Assembly (NCBI RefSeq): GCF_003977615.1
Contig: NZ_RYZR01000003.1
Location: 620,001 to 684,000, forward strand
Origin: Dyella dinghuensis
Lineage (GTDB): Bacteria > Pseudomonadota > Gammaproteobacteria > Xanthomonadales > Rhodanobacteraceae
Length of the DNA: 64,000 nt
Direction: 5' to 3'
Made by a program: the position numbers and the translations under genes. How positions within the stretch are numbered: position 1 is the stretch's first letter; each line of letters begins with the position of its first letter. The notes below the pieces were generated by a model. The model searched no databases. It saw only the letters and a list, made by a program, of their open reading frames with translations, and had not been told where the DNA came from. Below are positions 18,167 to 27,043 of the stretch, piece after piece.

Positions 18167-18970
18167 ATGCCCACATCCAATATCGCCCAAGCTGTCATTC
18201 TCGAAGGCCCGGACGCCCTCGCCTTCGCGCACAACCAATTCACCAGTCCGGTGACCAGTCTGTCGAACGGCCAATGGCAGTTCAGCAGCTGGCTCGATGC
18301 ACAGGGGCGCGTGCGCGCACTGTTTCATCTGGCGCGATTGAGTGATGAAACATTCCTGATCGTTTTGCGCGGTGGCAATGCACACGAATTTGTTGATGCA
18401 TTGCGGCGCTTCGTATTCCGCTCGCGCGTCACGCTGATTGCAAAAGATGGACTGAAAATTGCACGCGGCGCTGCGCTACCCATGCATGTCATCGACACAG
18501 AAAACAATGTTTTTCGTTTCGGCTGCGGCTCGCATTCCATGCACATTGCAAGCGACGTTGCCGATGACGACACATGGCAATTTGCGCAGTTGCAAGAAGG
18601 TTGGCCGTGGCTTCCAAACAATGCATTGAACGAGTTCACGCCGCCTGCGTTATCGCTGCATCGCCTCGGTGCGATTGCACTCGACAAAGGTTGTTATCCA
18701 GGACAGGAAATTGTTGCGCGCTTGCATTATCGCGGCGGCAACAAGCGACATCTGCATCGTGTCGAACTTTCAAAATGCGTTACTGATGGCATGGTGATGC
18801 AACGCGACGATCGCGAATTTGTGCGATTGCTAACTGTTATCTCACATCATGAACGCATCGAATCACTTGCTGTCATAGCTGATGATGTTGCGCAAAACAT
18901 GACATCTCATTCAGAAACGATGAGCGATGATGGTGTTTCGATAACGCCGCTAAATGCTTGGCAAGACTGA
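18167..18970 (+). CDS. ygfZ: YgfZ/IBA57-type folate-binding Fe-S maintenance protein
   Basis: A 267-aa GcvT-like protein. The family's signature KGCYPGQEIVARLHYRGG is at about residues 175-192 and includes the reactive Cys. YgfZ homologues use tetrahydrofolate to maintain certain [4Fe-4S] enzymes and affect MiaB-dependent tRNA modification; the mitochondrial relative IBA57 is needed for complex II. It is divergent from the SDHAF4-like gene with 129 bp between starts, so the two probably share a control region. Codon use toward the 3' end is noticeably more AT-rich than in neighbours. Confidence 0.92.
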   Translation: MPTSNIAQAVILEGPDALAFAHNQFTSPVTSLSNGQWQFSSWLDAQGRVRALFHLARLSDETFLIVLRGGNAHEFVDALRRFVFRSRVTLIAKDGLKIARGAALPMHVIDTENNVFRFGCGSHSMHIASDVADDDTWQFAQLQEGWPWLPNNALNEFTPPALSLHRLGAIALDKGCYPGQEIVARLHYRGGNKRHLHRVELSKCVTDGMVMQRDDREFVRLLTVISHHERIESLAVIADDVAQNMTSHSETMSDDGVSITPLNAWQD

Positions 18971-19417
18971 TAGTTACGATATTTATCGCATCGCCGCGAC
19001 GTGATTGAAATGTGAATCAAACAGTGCAGGCACTTGCAAAGATAAAAAACCCCCACTAGATTCCGCCAAACTTTTTACGGCACCCAATCAAGCCCGCAGG
19101 GTGCTGTTACACGCGACGAACCGGAGGGGTCCGGATCGGCGCGACCCGGCAGAAGTATTTGCCGGTGGACAATTCGCCGTATGCGCGAACACGCTGCATG
19201 TAGGGGCTCATTAGCCCGCAGCGTCAAAGCCAATTTAATGCCGATCGACATCGGACATGTCGGTCGATTTCGCTACGTTGTCGTAGCTAACCGTATGCAT
19301 CACAAGTTTCGGTGCATGCGATTAATCCAGGTGGCACGGTCTGCCCGCCCGTCCACCGCAACTGCGTTGTGGCAAGCATGGTTTTTGCCTAAGCGTGACT
19401 GCAAGTTGGAGGCAGGT
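18971..19417. other. 447-bp intergenic region, no gene recognised
   Basis: This stretch between ygfZ and the cell-wall hydrolase is more AT-rich at its left end and contains an A6C5 run at about 19045. A short imperfect inverted repeat around 19292-19319 (ATGCATCAC...GTGCATGCG) is visible. Short ORFs crossing it have no RBS or family features. It presumably holds the promoter of the downstream gene; I could not place one with confidence. Confidence 0.5.
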
Positions 19418-19852
19418 ATGAAACTTTCCATGCTGTTGTGGCTAATGTCCGTATTGCCCCAACCGCTCGCAGACCAGACTTGTCTGGCGACCACCGTCTA
19501 TCTGGAAGCACGTAGCCAGTCGACGATCGGTCAGATGGCCGTGGCAGAAGTTGCCATGCGTCGACGCGAACGCGGTCAATGGGGTGGTACGGTTTGCGAT
19601 GTGGTGAAATCACCGCATCAATTTGCACTCACGACGACACCGCAATCCCAGGACATCGACAATCTCCAGGCTTTCCAGAAGGCTTGGGATATTGCAGGAC
19701 AGTCGATCATCAACTGGGGACGCCCCGCCGACGAACGTCGCTTTTTTGTGCCGCGCGCCGATCACTTTGCCACTGTGTCGGTAGCACCTGCATGGTCGCG
19801 CAATCGCAACGCCATCACCATTGGCGACCACAAGTTCTACGCGATCAACTGA
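19418..19852 (+). CDS. SleB-like cell wall hydrolase
   Basis: A 144-aa secreted-looking protein of the Hydrolase_2 (SleB/CwlJ) family. A short hydrophobic N-terminus (MKLSMLLWLMSVLPQPLA) precedes ATTVYLEARSQSTIGQMAVAEVAMRR, the family's catalytic block with Glu, near residue 28. The C-terminal half contains CDVVKSPHQFALTTTP, RFFVPRADHF and IGDHKFYAIN. The Met at 19418 is preceded by GGAGG at a proper distance. In Gram-negatives this family acts on peptidoglycan in the periplasm. It is followed by a rho-independent terminator. Confidence 0.85.
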   Translation: MKLSMLLWLMSVLPQPLADQTCLATTVYLEARSQSTIGQMAVAEVAMRRRERGQWGGTVCDVVKSPHQFALTTTPQSQDIDNLQAFQKAWDIAGQSIINWGRPADERRFFVPRADHFATVSVAPAWSRNRNAITIGDHKFYAIN

Positions 19853-19874
19853 TCAGCTCAAGCACAACGCATAA

Positions 19875-19900
19875 AAAAGGCCCTCTTTCGAGGGCCTTTT
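19875..19900 (+). terminator. Rho-independent terminator after cell wall hydrolase
   Basis: AAGGCCCT...AGGGCCTT stem with loop CTTTCG, followed by TTTT and preceded by A6. The flanking A and T runs make it usable from both sides, so it may also end the converging glycine-zipper transcript. Confidence 0.85.
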
Positions 19901-19929
19901 CATTTGGACGTCTAAACGCCTGATTCGAA

Positions 19930-20409
19930 TCAGCGCGGATAAACCAGATTGTTGTTGATGTAGACGTAATCGCCGGGACGAACGCCGGGATTGGGCATCT
20001 GCGTTACCGTTGCGTACTGGCCATTATCCAGGCGAATCACAATCTGGAATGCGACCGAGGTACCACCTGGCTGGCTGTTTGCCGCACCAACCTGGTTGCC
20101 GACCACGCCACCGACCACCGCGCCACCAACGATGGCTGCCGTATTGCCGCGGCCATGGCCGATCGTGCTGCCAAGCAGGCCGCCGGCCACTGCGCCGATC
20201 ACGGTGCCCACGCCACTGTTATTGGTGCCTTGCTGCTGCACGTAGACCTGCTGCACGCTCTGCACCACACCGCACGTTGTGCAAACGTTCGGCGGCGGAC
20301 CGTATTGCGTCGAGCCACGGTAAGGCTGCGGCGTCTCGCATCCGGAAAGGGCCGCCAGTCCCACCATCAAACCTGCAAACAAACCCCACCTGATTGACTT
20401 GATTTTCAC
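19930..20409 (-). CDS. Glycine-zipper 2TM-domain lipoprotein
   Basis: A 159-aa outer-membrane-type lipoprotein. The signal peptide ends in the lipobox LSGC (Cys24). A Gln-rich stretch precedes a glycine-zipper region (about residues 66-105, GTVIGAVAGGLLGSTIGHGR and GGAVVGGVVGNQVG), and a C-terminal beta-rich domain (residues 118-159) ends in NNNLVYPR. The start is GTG, supported by AGGAGG eight bases upstream. Family members resemble SlyB/Rickettsia 17-kDa antigens. It lies 21 bp downstream of a paralogue. Confidence 0.88.
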   Translation of the reverse strand: MKIKSIRWGLFAGLMVGLAALSGCETPQPYRGSTQYGPPPNVCTTCGVVQSVQQVYVQQQGTNNSGVGTVIGAVAGGLLGSTIGHGRGNTAAIVGGAVVGGVVGNQVGAANSQPGGTSVAFQIVIRLDNGQYATVTQMPNPGVRPGDYVYINNNLVYPR

Positions 20410-20430
20410 GACGACCTCCTGGTTGTTCGA

Positions 20431-21063
20431 TTAATGCGCGTCCGGAACGGCGACACCGGTTTGGTCAACCTTGACCACGTTGCCTGGATCCTGGTCCATG
20501 CGGGTAGTGCGCGTAACCCCGTTGTACACGTAAGTCACGTCATACGCGACGATATTACCGCCGGGATTTGCAACGGTGCTGCAACGGTGTACGACAACAT
20601 TTTCGACCTTTTTATCCTGCTCGCTTTTTTCGATACGGTTGCCGGCGTAGCCGCCACCCACCGCACCGACCGCCGTGGCCACACCGTTGCCTTTGCCGCC
20701 GCCAACCAGGTGACCCAGCAAGCCGCCCGCCACGGCACCGATGACCGTTCCTGCGATACGGTGCTTATCCTTCGGCGGCACCTTCTTTTGAACCACTTCG
20801 TCGTGACAAACCTGTTGCGGAGCGGCAGCTGGATCGTTTACCGGCGTCACGCTGACGACCTGCCCAACCAACCCGTCATCGCCCGGGGGCACCGCCTGCC
20901 CGCTTGCCGCCACGCTGCTGGCAACCGCCGCGCCCGCGGCACTGCTACTGGCCGCAGCGCTACCTGTCGTACCGTTGTCCGCTTGCTTGCTGCACGCTGT
21001 CACGCCCAAGGCGAACGTGGTGACAAGGCCAACGCAAAACGCATTCACCGCCAACTTGCCCAT
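20431..21063 (-). CDS. Glycine-zipper 2TM-domain lipoprotein (paralogue)
   Basis: A 210-aa relative of the adjacent lipoprotein. The signal peptide ends in VTAC (Cys26), followed by an Ala/Ser-rich linker (30-60), a conserved CHDE segment, the glycine zipper (about residues 108-145, GTVIGAVAGGLLGHLVGGGK) and the C-terminal VAYDVTYVYNGVTRTTRMDQDPG. That terminal motif is shared with many outer-membrane-surface glycine-zipper proteins. ATG 21063 was chosen because the signal peptide begins there. Confidence 0.88.
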   Translation of the reverse strand: MGKLAVNAFCVGLVTTFALGVTACSKQADNGTTGSAAASSSAAGAAVASSVAASGQAVPPGDDGLVGQVVSVTPVNDPAAAPQQVCHDEVVQKKVPPKDKHRIAGTVIGAVAGGLLGHLVGGGKGNGVATAVGAVGGGYAGNRIEKSEQDKKVENVVVHRCSTVANPGGNIVAYDVTYVYNGVTRTTRMDQDPGNVVKVDQTGVAVPDAH

Positions 21064-21230
21064 TTCTGAATCTCCTGCACGAAAGCTACGGCGGCACGAG
21101 CCGCCTCCCCAAGGTATGTTATGCCGGTGAATTGAAACGCCGGACGGCTGAATAAGGGCTAGATCGATATAAGAACTGTCGATTGGCTCATAGGAAACGA
21201 GTCCGGGATCCAACTTTTCGCAAAGACCCC

Positions 21231-21998
21231 ATGCCACAGCTTGCCGACAGTCACGTACATCTGGACGACGCGCGCTTCGACGCCGACCGCGATGCGGTGC
21301 TCCGTCGCGCTCATGCCGCGGGAGTCATGCTGCAAGTCGTGCCTGGCGTCGACGCCGCCAGCTGGACGCGCATTGAAGCGCTGTGTACGCCTGGCAGCGG
21401 CCTTTTTCCGGCCTGGGGTCTGCATCCGATGTTAATGCATGTTCATCGCGACGAGGACCTGGCCACGTTGCCGCAGTGGCTTGAAACAAAACGCCCTGTT
21501 GCCGTCGGCGAAATCGGCCTCGATTTCCACCACGAAGATCACGACGCAGAACGGCAACGCGATTACTTTCGCAGGCAACTTATGCTGGCGCGCGATTTTG
21601 ACTTGCCCGTGATTCTCCACGCACGTGCAGCGATGGATGAAGTCACAACTACCTTGCGCCACATGGGCGGTTTACGTGGCGTCGTGCACAGCTTTTCCGG
21701 TAGCGAGCAGCAGGCCGAGCAGCTGTGGAAGATCGGTTTTCATCTGGGTATTGGCGGCCCCGTCACGTACGATCGCGCGCAACGCCTGCGCAAGATCGTG
21801 GCAAAGATGCCCATCGAGTATCTGCTGCTTGAGAGCGATGCGCCGGATCAATCGGGAGCCGCACACCGCGGCGAACGCAACGAGCCTTCCTACATCCCTG
21901 ACGTACTTCATTGCATTGCCGCGCTCCGTGGCGAAGATCCCGCCGATATCGCGGCGGTCACGACGGCAAACACACGCCGCCTGTTCGGGATTACCTGA
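21231..21998 (+). CDS. tatD: TatD-family metal-dependent hydrolase (DNase)
   Basis: A 255-aa TIM-barrel hydrolase. The metal ligands are visible in order: DSHVHLDD near residue 6, GEIGLDFH near 90, HAR near 128, VHSFSG near 153 and LLESDAPDQS near 203. This matches the TatD/YcfH/YjjV group of 3'-5' exonuclease/DNases. Start at ATG 21231. It stands alone between divergent lipoprotein genes and the MarR operon. Confidence 0.92.
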   Translation: MPQLADSHVHLDDARFDADRDAVLRRAHAAGVMLQVVPGVDAASWTRIEALCTPGSGLFPAWGLHPMLMHVHRDEDLATLPQWLETKRPVAVGEIGLDFHHEDHDAERQRDYFRRQLMLARDFDLPVILHARAAMDEVTTTLRHMGGLRGVVHSFSGSEQQAEQLWKIGFHLGIGGPVTYDRAQRLRKIVAKMPIEYLLLESDAPDQSGAAHRGERNEPSYIPDVLHCIAALRGEDPADIAAVTTANTRRLFGIT

Positions 21999-22057
21999 CT
22001 AGTCCATCAGTTGTACGAGCTGGCACTTGCCAAAAGCGATATTTGCGTTGCACAATT

Positions 22058-22075
22058 TATTTCACCAGTGAAATA
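22058..22075. promoter_or_regulatory. Candidate MarR operator
   Basis: Perfect 8+2+8 inverted repeat TATTTCAC-CA-GTGAAATA, ending 12 bp before the marR start codon. A related half-site GATGAAAT lies at 22082-22089. TTGCAC at 22048-22053 could serve as a -35 element with the palindrome in the spacer. Position and symmetry are typical of MarR autoregulatory sites; binding itself is inference. Confidence 0.7.
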
Positions 22076-22087
22076 TGCACCGATGAA

Positions 22088-22612
22088 ATGTCGCTAAGTT
22101 ACGACCTCCAGATGCTCGATGAGGGCATCGCGCGCGTCCGCGAGATCATTCCGGAAATGCCGGAAGACGCTGCGCTGTGCCGTGTCATGTTGCTGGTCAG
22201 CCAGCGCATGCACGAGCAACTGGAGAACAAGCTCAAGCCTTTCAAGCTCAATGACAGCGAATTTCGCACGCTGATGATGTTGTTCTCCAAGCCGGATGGT
22301 AGTTTCACACCCAGTGAACTTTGCGTATTCACCTCGCAAGGCGCGACCAACATGACGCGCATCGCCGATGCGCTGATCAAACGCGGCTTGATTACACGCG
22401 CCCCCAGCGCCGAAGACAGGCGCCGCGTGTTGATGAAAATCACAGCAACCGGCAAGCGCTTCGTGTTGAAGATGCTGCCCGAGATGTTTCCCAGTCTCCA
22501 TCTCATTTTCGCTGGTTTCAGCGATGCAGACCGCCGCAACCTCATGCGGCTTCTGCGCAAGCTTGCCCACAACCTTTGCCAACTCGAAAACGAAGCGGGT
22601 GATCCGCCATGA
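22088..22612 (+). CDS. MarR-family transcriptional regulator
   Basis: A 174-aa winged-helix regulator. The helix-turn-helix lies at about residues 75-105 (SFTPSELCVFTSQGATNMTRIADALIKRG, in two overlapping parts), and the wing carries the family's SAEDRRRVLMKIT (D-R-R) near residue 112. It heads an efflux operon; its stop overlaps the start of the outer membrane factor by 4 bp. It probably represses the operon and releases DNA when a phenolic or drug ligand binds. Confidence 0.92.
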   Translation: MSLSYDLQMLDEGIARVREIIPEMPEDAALCRVMLLVSQRMHEQLENKLKPFKLNDSEFRTLMMLFSKPDGSFTPSELCVFTSQGATNMTRIADALIKRGLITRAPSAEDRRRVLMKITATGKRFVLKMLPEMFPSLHLIFAGFSDADRRNLMRLLRKLAHNLCQLENEAGDPP

Positions 22613-24186
22613 ACGTCGTTTCGTCTCCCTCCCCTTTGCGGCTTCGGCCGTTGGCGCTGTTGACGTTATGTCTGACGATCGGCATTGCCGGCTGTTCTTT
22701 CATCCCCAAGAAAGTGCAGCACCCAGTGCTACGCGATGACGTACCGCTGGCCGGCTTGCATGTACCCACGAAAGCAGGCTGGCCCGATTCCGATTGGTGG
22801 CGCGTTTACAACGATCCGCAGTTGGATAACCTGATCGCGATGGCGATGAAGAACTCGCCCGACCTTGCGCAGGCGCATTCGCGCGTGCAAACGGCCGAAC
22901 AGTCGGTGAAGGTGGCGGCTGCGCAAGCGGGCTTGAACATCAACGGCAATGCGCAGGTCACTCGCCAGCGCATGAGCGATCACGGCTTGTTCCCACCATC
23001 GCTGCTCGGTTTTAACTGGTACAACCAGGCCGATCTCGGTATCCAGGCCGAATACGATTTCGACTGGTGGGGCAAGAAGCGCGAATCGATCGAAGCCGCG
23101 CTGGATCAGGCTCATGCCGCCGAGGCGCAACGCAGTGCCGCGGCACTGGAAATCCAGAATACCGTTGCCGATACCTACTTCGGTTGGCTTGCAGATGAGG
23201 GCCGTCTTCATCTGGCGCAGCAATCCGTCGCGATCCAGCAGCGCTTGCTGCAGATTGCCGAGTTGCGCGTAAAGCAGGGTGTGGATTTGCCCGATACCTT
23301 TCAGCAAGCTCGCGCTCAACTCGCCAGCACCCAGCAAATGGTGGTGACGCTGCAAGGCTCCATCGAACTTCGCAAAGTAGTGCTCGCTGCGCTGGTCGAC
23401 GTATCTCCTGCCGATCTTCCCGAGCTGCATCCGCATGCATTGCCGCGCATCGAAGGTGCGTTGCCGGACGATGCGCGCCTGGATCTGATCGCACGTCGCC
23501 CGGATATCACGGCGAGCCGTTGGCAGGTTGAAGCTGCGCTCAAGCAAACCGATGTAGCGCGTGCCGAATTTTTCCCTGACGTCAGCATCAATGCGATGGC
23601 GGGACTGTCCAGCACGAACCAAGGGGCTCCGAAATTTCCCGGCCTGTCCGAAGGCAGCAGTGGCGATCTCGGAAACCTCTTCGAATGGGGCAGCCGCGTG
23701 TTCGGCATTACGCCCGCGGTGCACCTTCCGATCTTCGAAGGCGGCCGCCTGAAAGCGAACTACGGTGCAAGCCGCGCACAGCTCGACGCCGCGATTGCGC
23801 AATACGACGTGACAGTGCGAGACGCCGCGCGCGACGTCGCCACGCAAGCCGTCACTGCGAAGCAAATTGCTGCGCGCCGAAACAAGCAGGACACCGAAGT
23901 AAGCGCCAACACCATGCTGGTTTCGACAGCGCACGCACGCGAAGCTCGCGGCACCAAAGATGCACGCGAAAGTCTCGGCGCGGAACTGCAACTGCTTCAG
24001 CAGCGCGATCAGGCGATCAGCCTGCACGCTCAGGCGCTGAGCACGGATCTGGCGCTGATCAAGGCGCTTGGCGGCGGTTATCGCTCGGATATCGATACCG
24101 CGCCGCTGCCCGCCACGTCGTCATCTTCCGCCCCCACTGCTTCTACTTCGACCATCCCCGGAGCCCCCGCCCATGAGCGCTTCTGA
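22609..24186 (+). CDS. Outer membrane factor lipoprotein, NodT/RND type
   Basis: A 525-aa TolC-like channel lipoprotein of the NodT family. The lipobox IAGC is near residue 28. Two OEP domains follow (about 60-270 and 295-480), with RRPDITASRWQVEAALKQTD and FFPDVSINAMAGLSS as family motifs. A low-complexity Ser/Thr/Pro tail (about 495-525) overlaps the start of emrA by 14 bp. It probably supplies the outer-membrane exit for the EmrAB pump encoded downstream. Confidence 0.93.
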   Translation: MNVVSSPSPLRLRPLALLTLCLTIGIAGCSFIPKKVQHPVLRDDVPLAGLHVPTKAGWPDSDWWRVYNDPQLDNLIAMAMKNSPDLAQAHSRVQTAEQSVKVAAAQAGLNINGNAQVTRQRMSDHGLFPPSLLGFNWYNQADLGIQAEYDFDWWGKKRESIEAALDQAHAAEAQRSAAALEIQNTVADTYFGWLADEGRLHLAQQSVAIQQRLLQIAELRVKQGVDLPDTFQQARAQLASTQQMVVTLQGSIELRKVVLAALVDVSPADLPELHPHALPRIEGALPDDARLDLIARRPDITASRWQVEAALKQTDVARAEFFPDVSINAMAGLSSTNQGAPKFPGLSEGSSGDLGNLFEWGSRVFGITPAVHLPIFEGGRLKANYGASRAQLDAAIAQYDVTVRDAARDVATQAVTAKQIAARRNKQDTEVSANTMLVSTAHAREARGTKDARESLGAELQLLQQRDQAISLHAQALSTDLALIKALGGGYRSDIDTAPLPATSSSSAPTASTSTIPGAPAHERF

Positions 24187-25378
24187 GTCCTCCGTTGCCA
24201 AGGATGCCAAGGACAGCGGTCTCGCTGCCAAGGACCCTGCCAAGCGTAGCCGTGCGTTGTTTATCGTTGCTGCCGTTTTCGTGCTCGCAGGACTCACATG
24301 GTTCCTGCTGTGGTTCTTCATTTTCTCAACGCGCGAAACCACCGATAACGCCTATGTCGGCGGCTATCAGGTCGCGCTGTCATCGCAGGTGTCTGGCACG
24401 GTTACCGCGATCATGACTGACGACACGCAGCATGTTGATGCCGGACAGGTGCTGGTGAAACTCGATGGCACCGATGCGGACGTGCGTCTGCGTCAAGCGA
24501 GCAGCGCGCTGGCACAAGCAGTACGCCAGGTGCGTGAGCAGACGGATACCGTCACCGGCGCCGACGCAACCGTAGCCGCACGCGAGGTCGATCTGCGCAA
24601 GGCGGAAGCCGACCTGCAGCGACATATGCCGCTCGTCGCCGCGCAAGCCGAATCGCCGGAAATAGTGCAGCACATGCGCGACAGCGTTGCGCAGGCGCGT
24701 GCGGCGCTGGATCAGGCCAAGGCACAAGCGAAGGCGTCGCGCGCATCGGTAGAAGGTACGGACATTGCCGACAATCCGTCCGTACTGCAGGCGCGTGCGA
24801 ACTTCCGCGCTGCATGGGTTGCCGCACAACGCAACACGATCGTTGCGCCCGTCACCGGTTACGTCGCGCAGCGTAGCGTGCAGCTGGGTAGCAGCATCAC
24901 GCCCGGCCAGCAGCTGATGACGATCATTCCACTGCACAACCTGTGGATCGACGCGAACTTCAAGGAAAACCAGCTGCGTCATGTCCGCATCGGTCAACCG
25001 GTAAAGATCACAACAGATATCTACGGCAGCAGCGTCGAATATCACGGCAAGGTGATTGGTCTGGGTGCAGGCACCGGCAGCGTGTTCTCGTTGCTGCCCG
25101 CGCAGAACGCGACAGGCAACTGGATCAAGGTCGTTCAGCGCGTGCCCGTCCGCGTTGCGCTGGACAACGACGAGCTCGACAAGCATCCGTTGCGCGTGGG
25201 CCTGTCGGCGGATGTCAAAGTTGACATCACCAACGACAAAGGGCCGGTACTCGCTTCGGCGCCGCAACAGCCGGTCGCACAAACCGATGTGTACGACCAG
25301 GTAGCGGCACAGGCCGACGCGGAAGCGGAAAAGATCATCCGCGCTAACCTCGGCAGTTCCGTTGACGCGTCCAAATAA
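24173..25378 (+). CDS. emrA: EmrA-type membrane fusion protein
   Basis: A 401-aa periplasmic adaptor. One transmembrane helix lies at about residues 25-47, then a biotinyl-lipoyl-like domain with TTDNAYVGGYQVALSSQVSG at about 53-72, a long helical hairpin (about 95-190), and the beta-barrel with NTIVAPVTGYVAQRSVQLGS and FKENQLRHVRIGQPV. This matches EmrA/HlyD adaptors working with DHA2 MFS pumps. The start is set by the MSASESS reading frame after the 3' end of the outer membrane factor. Confidence 0.94.
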   Translation: MSASESSVAKDAKDSGLAAKDPAKRSRALFIVAAVFVLAGLTWFLLWFFIFSTRETTDNAYVGGYQVALSSQVSGTVTAIMTDDTQHVDAGQVLVKLDGTDADVRLRQASSALAQAVRQVREQTDTVTGADATVAAREVDLRKAEADLQRHMPLVAAQAESPEIVQHMRDSVAQARAALDQAKAQAKASRASVEGTDIADNPSVLQARANFRAAWVAAQRNTIVAPVTGYVAQRSVQLGSSITPGQQLMTIIPLHNLWIDANFKENQLRHVRIGQPVKITTDIYGSSVEYHGKVIGLGAGTGSVFSLLPAQNATGNWIKVVQRVPVRVALDNDELDKHPLRVGLSADVKVDITNDKGPVLASAPQQPVAQTDVYDQVAAQADAEAEKIIRANLGSSVDASK

Positions 25379-25402
25379 ATAAAACGAGCCCGGTGAGTCA
25401 GC

Positions 25403-26956
25403 ATGGCCGTCACGCCCGATAACGCGGCACCCCCGAAGCCGCTGCACGGCACACCTTTGGTGTTGCTGACCATCGCAGTCGCGTTCAGCACCTTCATGGA
25501 GGTGCTGGACATGACCATCGTGAACGTCGCGGTGCCGCACATCTCCGGCAGCCTCGGCGTAAGCGCCAGCGAAGGTACCTGGACGATCAGTTCGTATTCG
25601 CTCGCCAGCGCGATCATGCAGCCGCTCACCGGCTGGATTGCGCGGCGCTTCGGCGAGGTGCGCACGTTCTGCGTATCGGTCGCATTGTTCGTCATCTTCT
25701 CGATGATGTGCGGCCTGGCCACCAGCATGCCGATGCTGGTTATCGCTCGCCTGCTGCAAGGCGCGGGCTCGGGCCCGATGGTGGCGCTGTCGCTAACGCT
25801 ATTGCTATCGAGCTATCCGAAAGAACGGCAAGGCATCGCACTCGCGCTGTGGGCCATGACGGTGGTCGTGGCGCCCATCTTCGGCCCGATTCTCGGCGGT
25901 TACATCACCGACAATCTTTCTTGGCCCTGGATTTTCTACATCAACCTGCCGGTGGGCATCCTCGCCGCCATCATCACGTGGATGTTGTTGCACAAGCGCG
26001 AAACGAAGACGATGAAGGCGCCCATCGACGTCGTCGGTCTGTTCCTGCTCGTTGCGGGCGTTGGCTGCCTGCAGTTCATGCTCGACAACGGCAACGATCA
26101 TGACTGGTTTGCATCGCCGCTGATCCTGACGCTGGGACTTACCGCGCTGGTATGCCTGGTCTTTCTGGTGGTGTGGGAAATCCACGCAAAACACCCTGTC
26201 GTGGATCTCACGCTGTTCAAGCAGCGCAATTTCACGATGGGCGTGATCAGCCTCTCGCTGGGCATGTTCGCGTTCTTCGGCATCAACGTCGTGTTCCCGC
26301 TGTGGTTGCAGACCACGCTGGGCTACACCGCCACGTGGGCGGGTTTGGCGAGTGCGCCAGTGGGCATACTGGCGTTCCTGCTGTCGCCGATTATCGGGCG
26401 CAACCTGCAGCGATTCGACCTGCGCATCCTGGTGACGTTCGCCTTTCTGATATTTGCGATGACGTCGTACTGGTTCTCGACCTTCGACAGTGCGGCGTCG
26501 TTTGCCACGCTGATCGTGCCGCGCTTCGTGATGGGTCTGGCGATCCCCTGCTTTTTCATTCCACTGAACCAGATCTACCTGTCGGGACTTCCTCCGACAG
26601 AGATCGCCAGCGCGTCGGGGCTTTCCAACTTCTTCCGTACGCTTGGCTCCAGCGTCTCGACGGCGGTCACTGTCACGCTGTGGCAGCACCGCGGTATCTA
26701 CCATCACGCAACGCTGACCGAGTACGTCAGCTCCGCGCAACCTGGCGCTGCGCAATACATCCAGCAGCTCTCGCACATGAGCATGGGCGCCAGCCAGCGA
26801 CTGGGCTTTATCGATCAAATCGTTACGCGCGAAGGCCTGACTTTGGCCGTAAACGATATCTTCTACATGTGCGCCATTTTGTTCATTTTGCTGATCCCGT
26901 TCATCTGGATGACCCGGCCGCCCTTCGGTTCGGCGGGCGGGGCGGCGGGACACTGA
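25403..26956 (+). CDS. emrB: EmrB/QacA-family (DHA2) MFS drug transporter
   Basis: A 517-aa proton-driven pump with 14 predicted helices. Signature motifs are FMEVLDMTIVNVAVPHISG in helix 1 (motif D1 of DHA2), GWIARRFGEVRTF (motif A) and LQGAGSGPMVALSLTLL (motif B). With the EmrA-like adaptor and NodT-like channel it forms a tripartite efflux system for hydrophobic toxicants. It starts 24 bp after emrA. Confidence 0.96.
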   Translation: MAVTPDNAAPPKPLHGTPLVLLTIAVAFSTFMEVLDMTIVNVAVPHISGSLGVSASEGTWTISSYSLASAIMQPLTGWIARRFGEVRTFCVSVALFVIFSMMCGLATSMPMLVIARLLQGAGSGPMVALSLTLLLSSYPKERQGIALALWAMTVVVAPIFGPILGGYITDNLSWPWIFYINLPVGILAAIITWMLLHKRETKTMKAPIDVVGLFLLVAGVGCLQFMLDNGNDHDWFASPLILTLGLTALVCLVFLVVWEIHAKHPVVDLTLFKQRNFTMGVISLSLGMFAFFGINVVFPLWLQTTLGYTATWAGLASAPVGILAFLLSPIIGRNLQRFDLRILVTFAFLIFAMTSYWFSTFDSAASFATLIVPRFVMGLAIPCFFIPLNQIYLSGLPPTEIASASGLSNFFRTLGSSVSTAVTVTLWQHRGIYHHATLTEYVSSAQPGAAQYIQQLSHMSMGASQRLGFIDQIVTREGLTLAVNDIFYMCAILFILLIPFIWMTRPPFGSAGGAAGH

Positions 26957-26967
26957 ACGGGACTGAT

Positions 26968-26989
26968 TGCTGCACCCTGGGGTGCAGCA
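26968..26989. promoter_or_regulatory. TGC-rich palindrome upstream of phaR
   Basis: Perfect inverted repeat: TGCTGCACCC, two bases, GGGTGCAGCA. It lies 54 bp upstream of phaR and 12 bp after emrB. It has no T-run, so it is a poor terminator. PhaR proteins are known to bind TGC-rich (CTGC...GCAG) sites upstream of their own gene and PHA genes, so it is a candidate autoregulatory operator. Confidence 0.5.
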
Positions 26990-27043
26990 TCGGAACGGCC
27001 ACCTAGCTGGTGCGGCGCAATACGTTCTGCTAGCGTGTGCCGC

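Noticed and set aside
19005..19214. A 69-codon ORF between ygfZ and the cell-wall hydrolase
   Set aside because: No RBS, no similarity to any family I know, and skewed composition; treated as non-coding.
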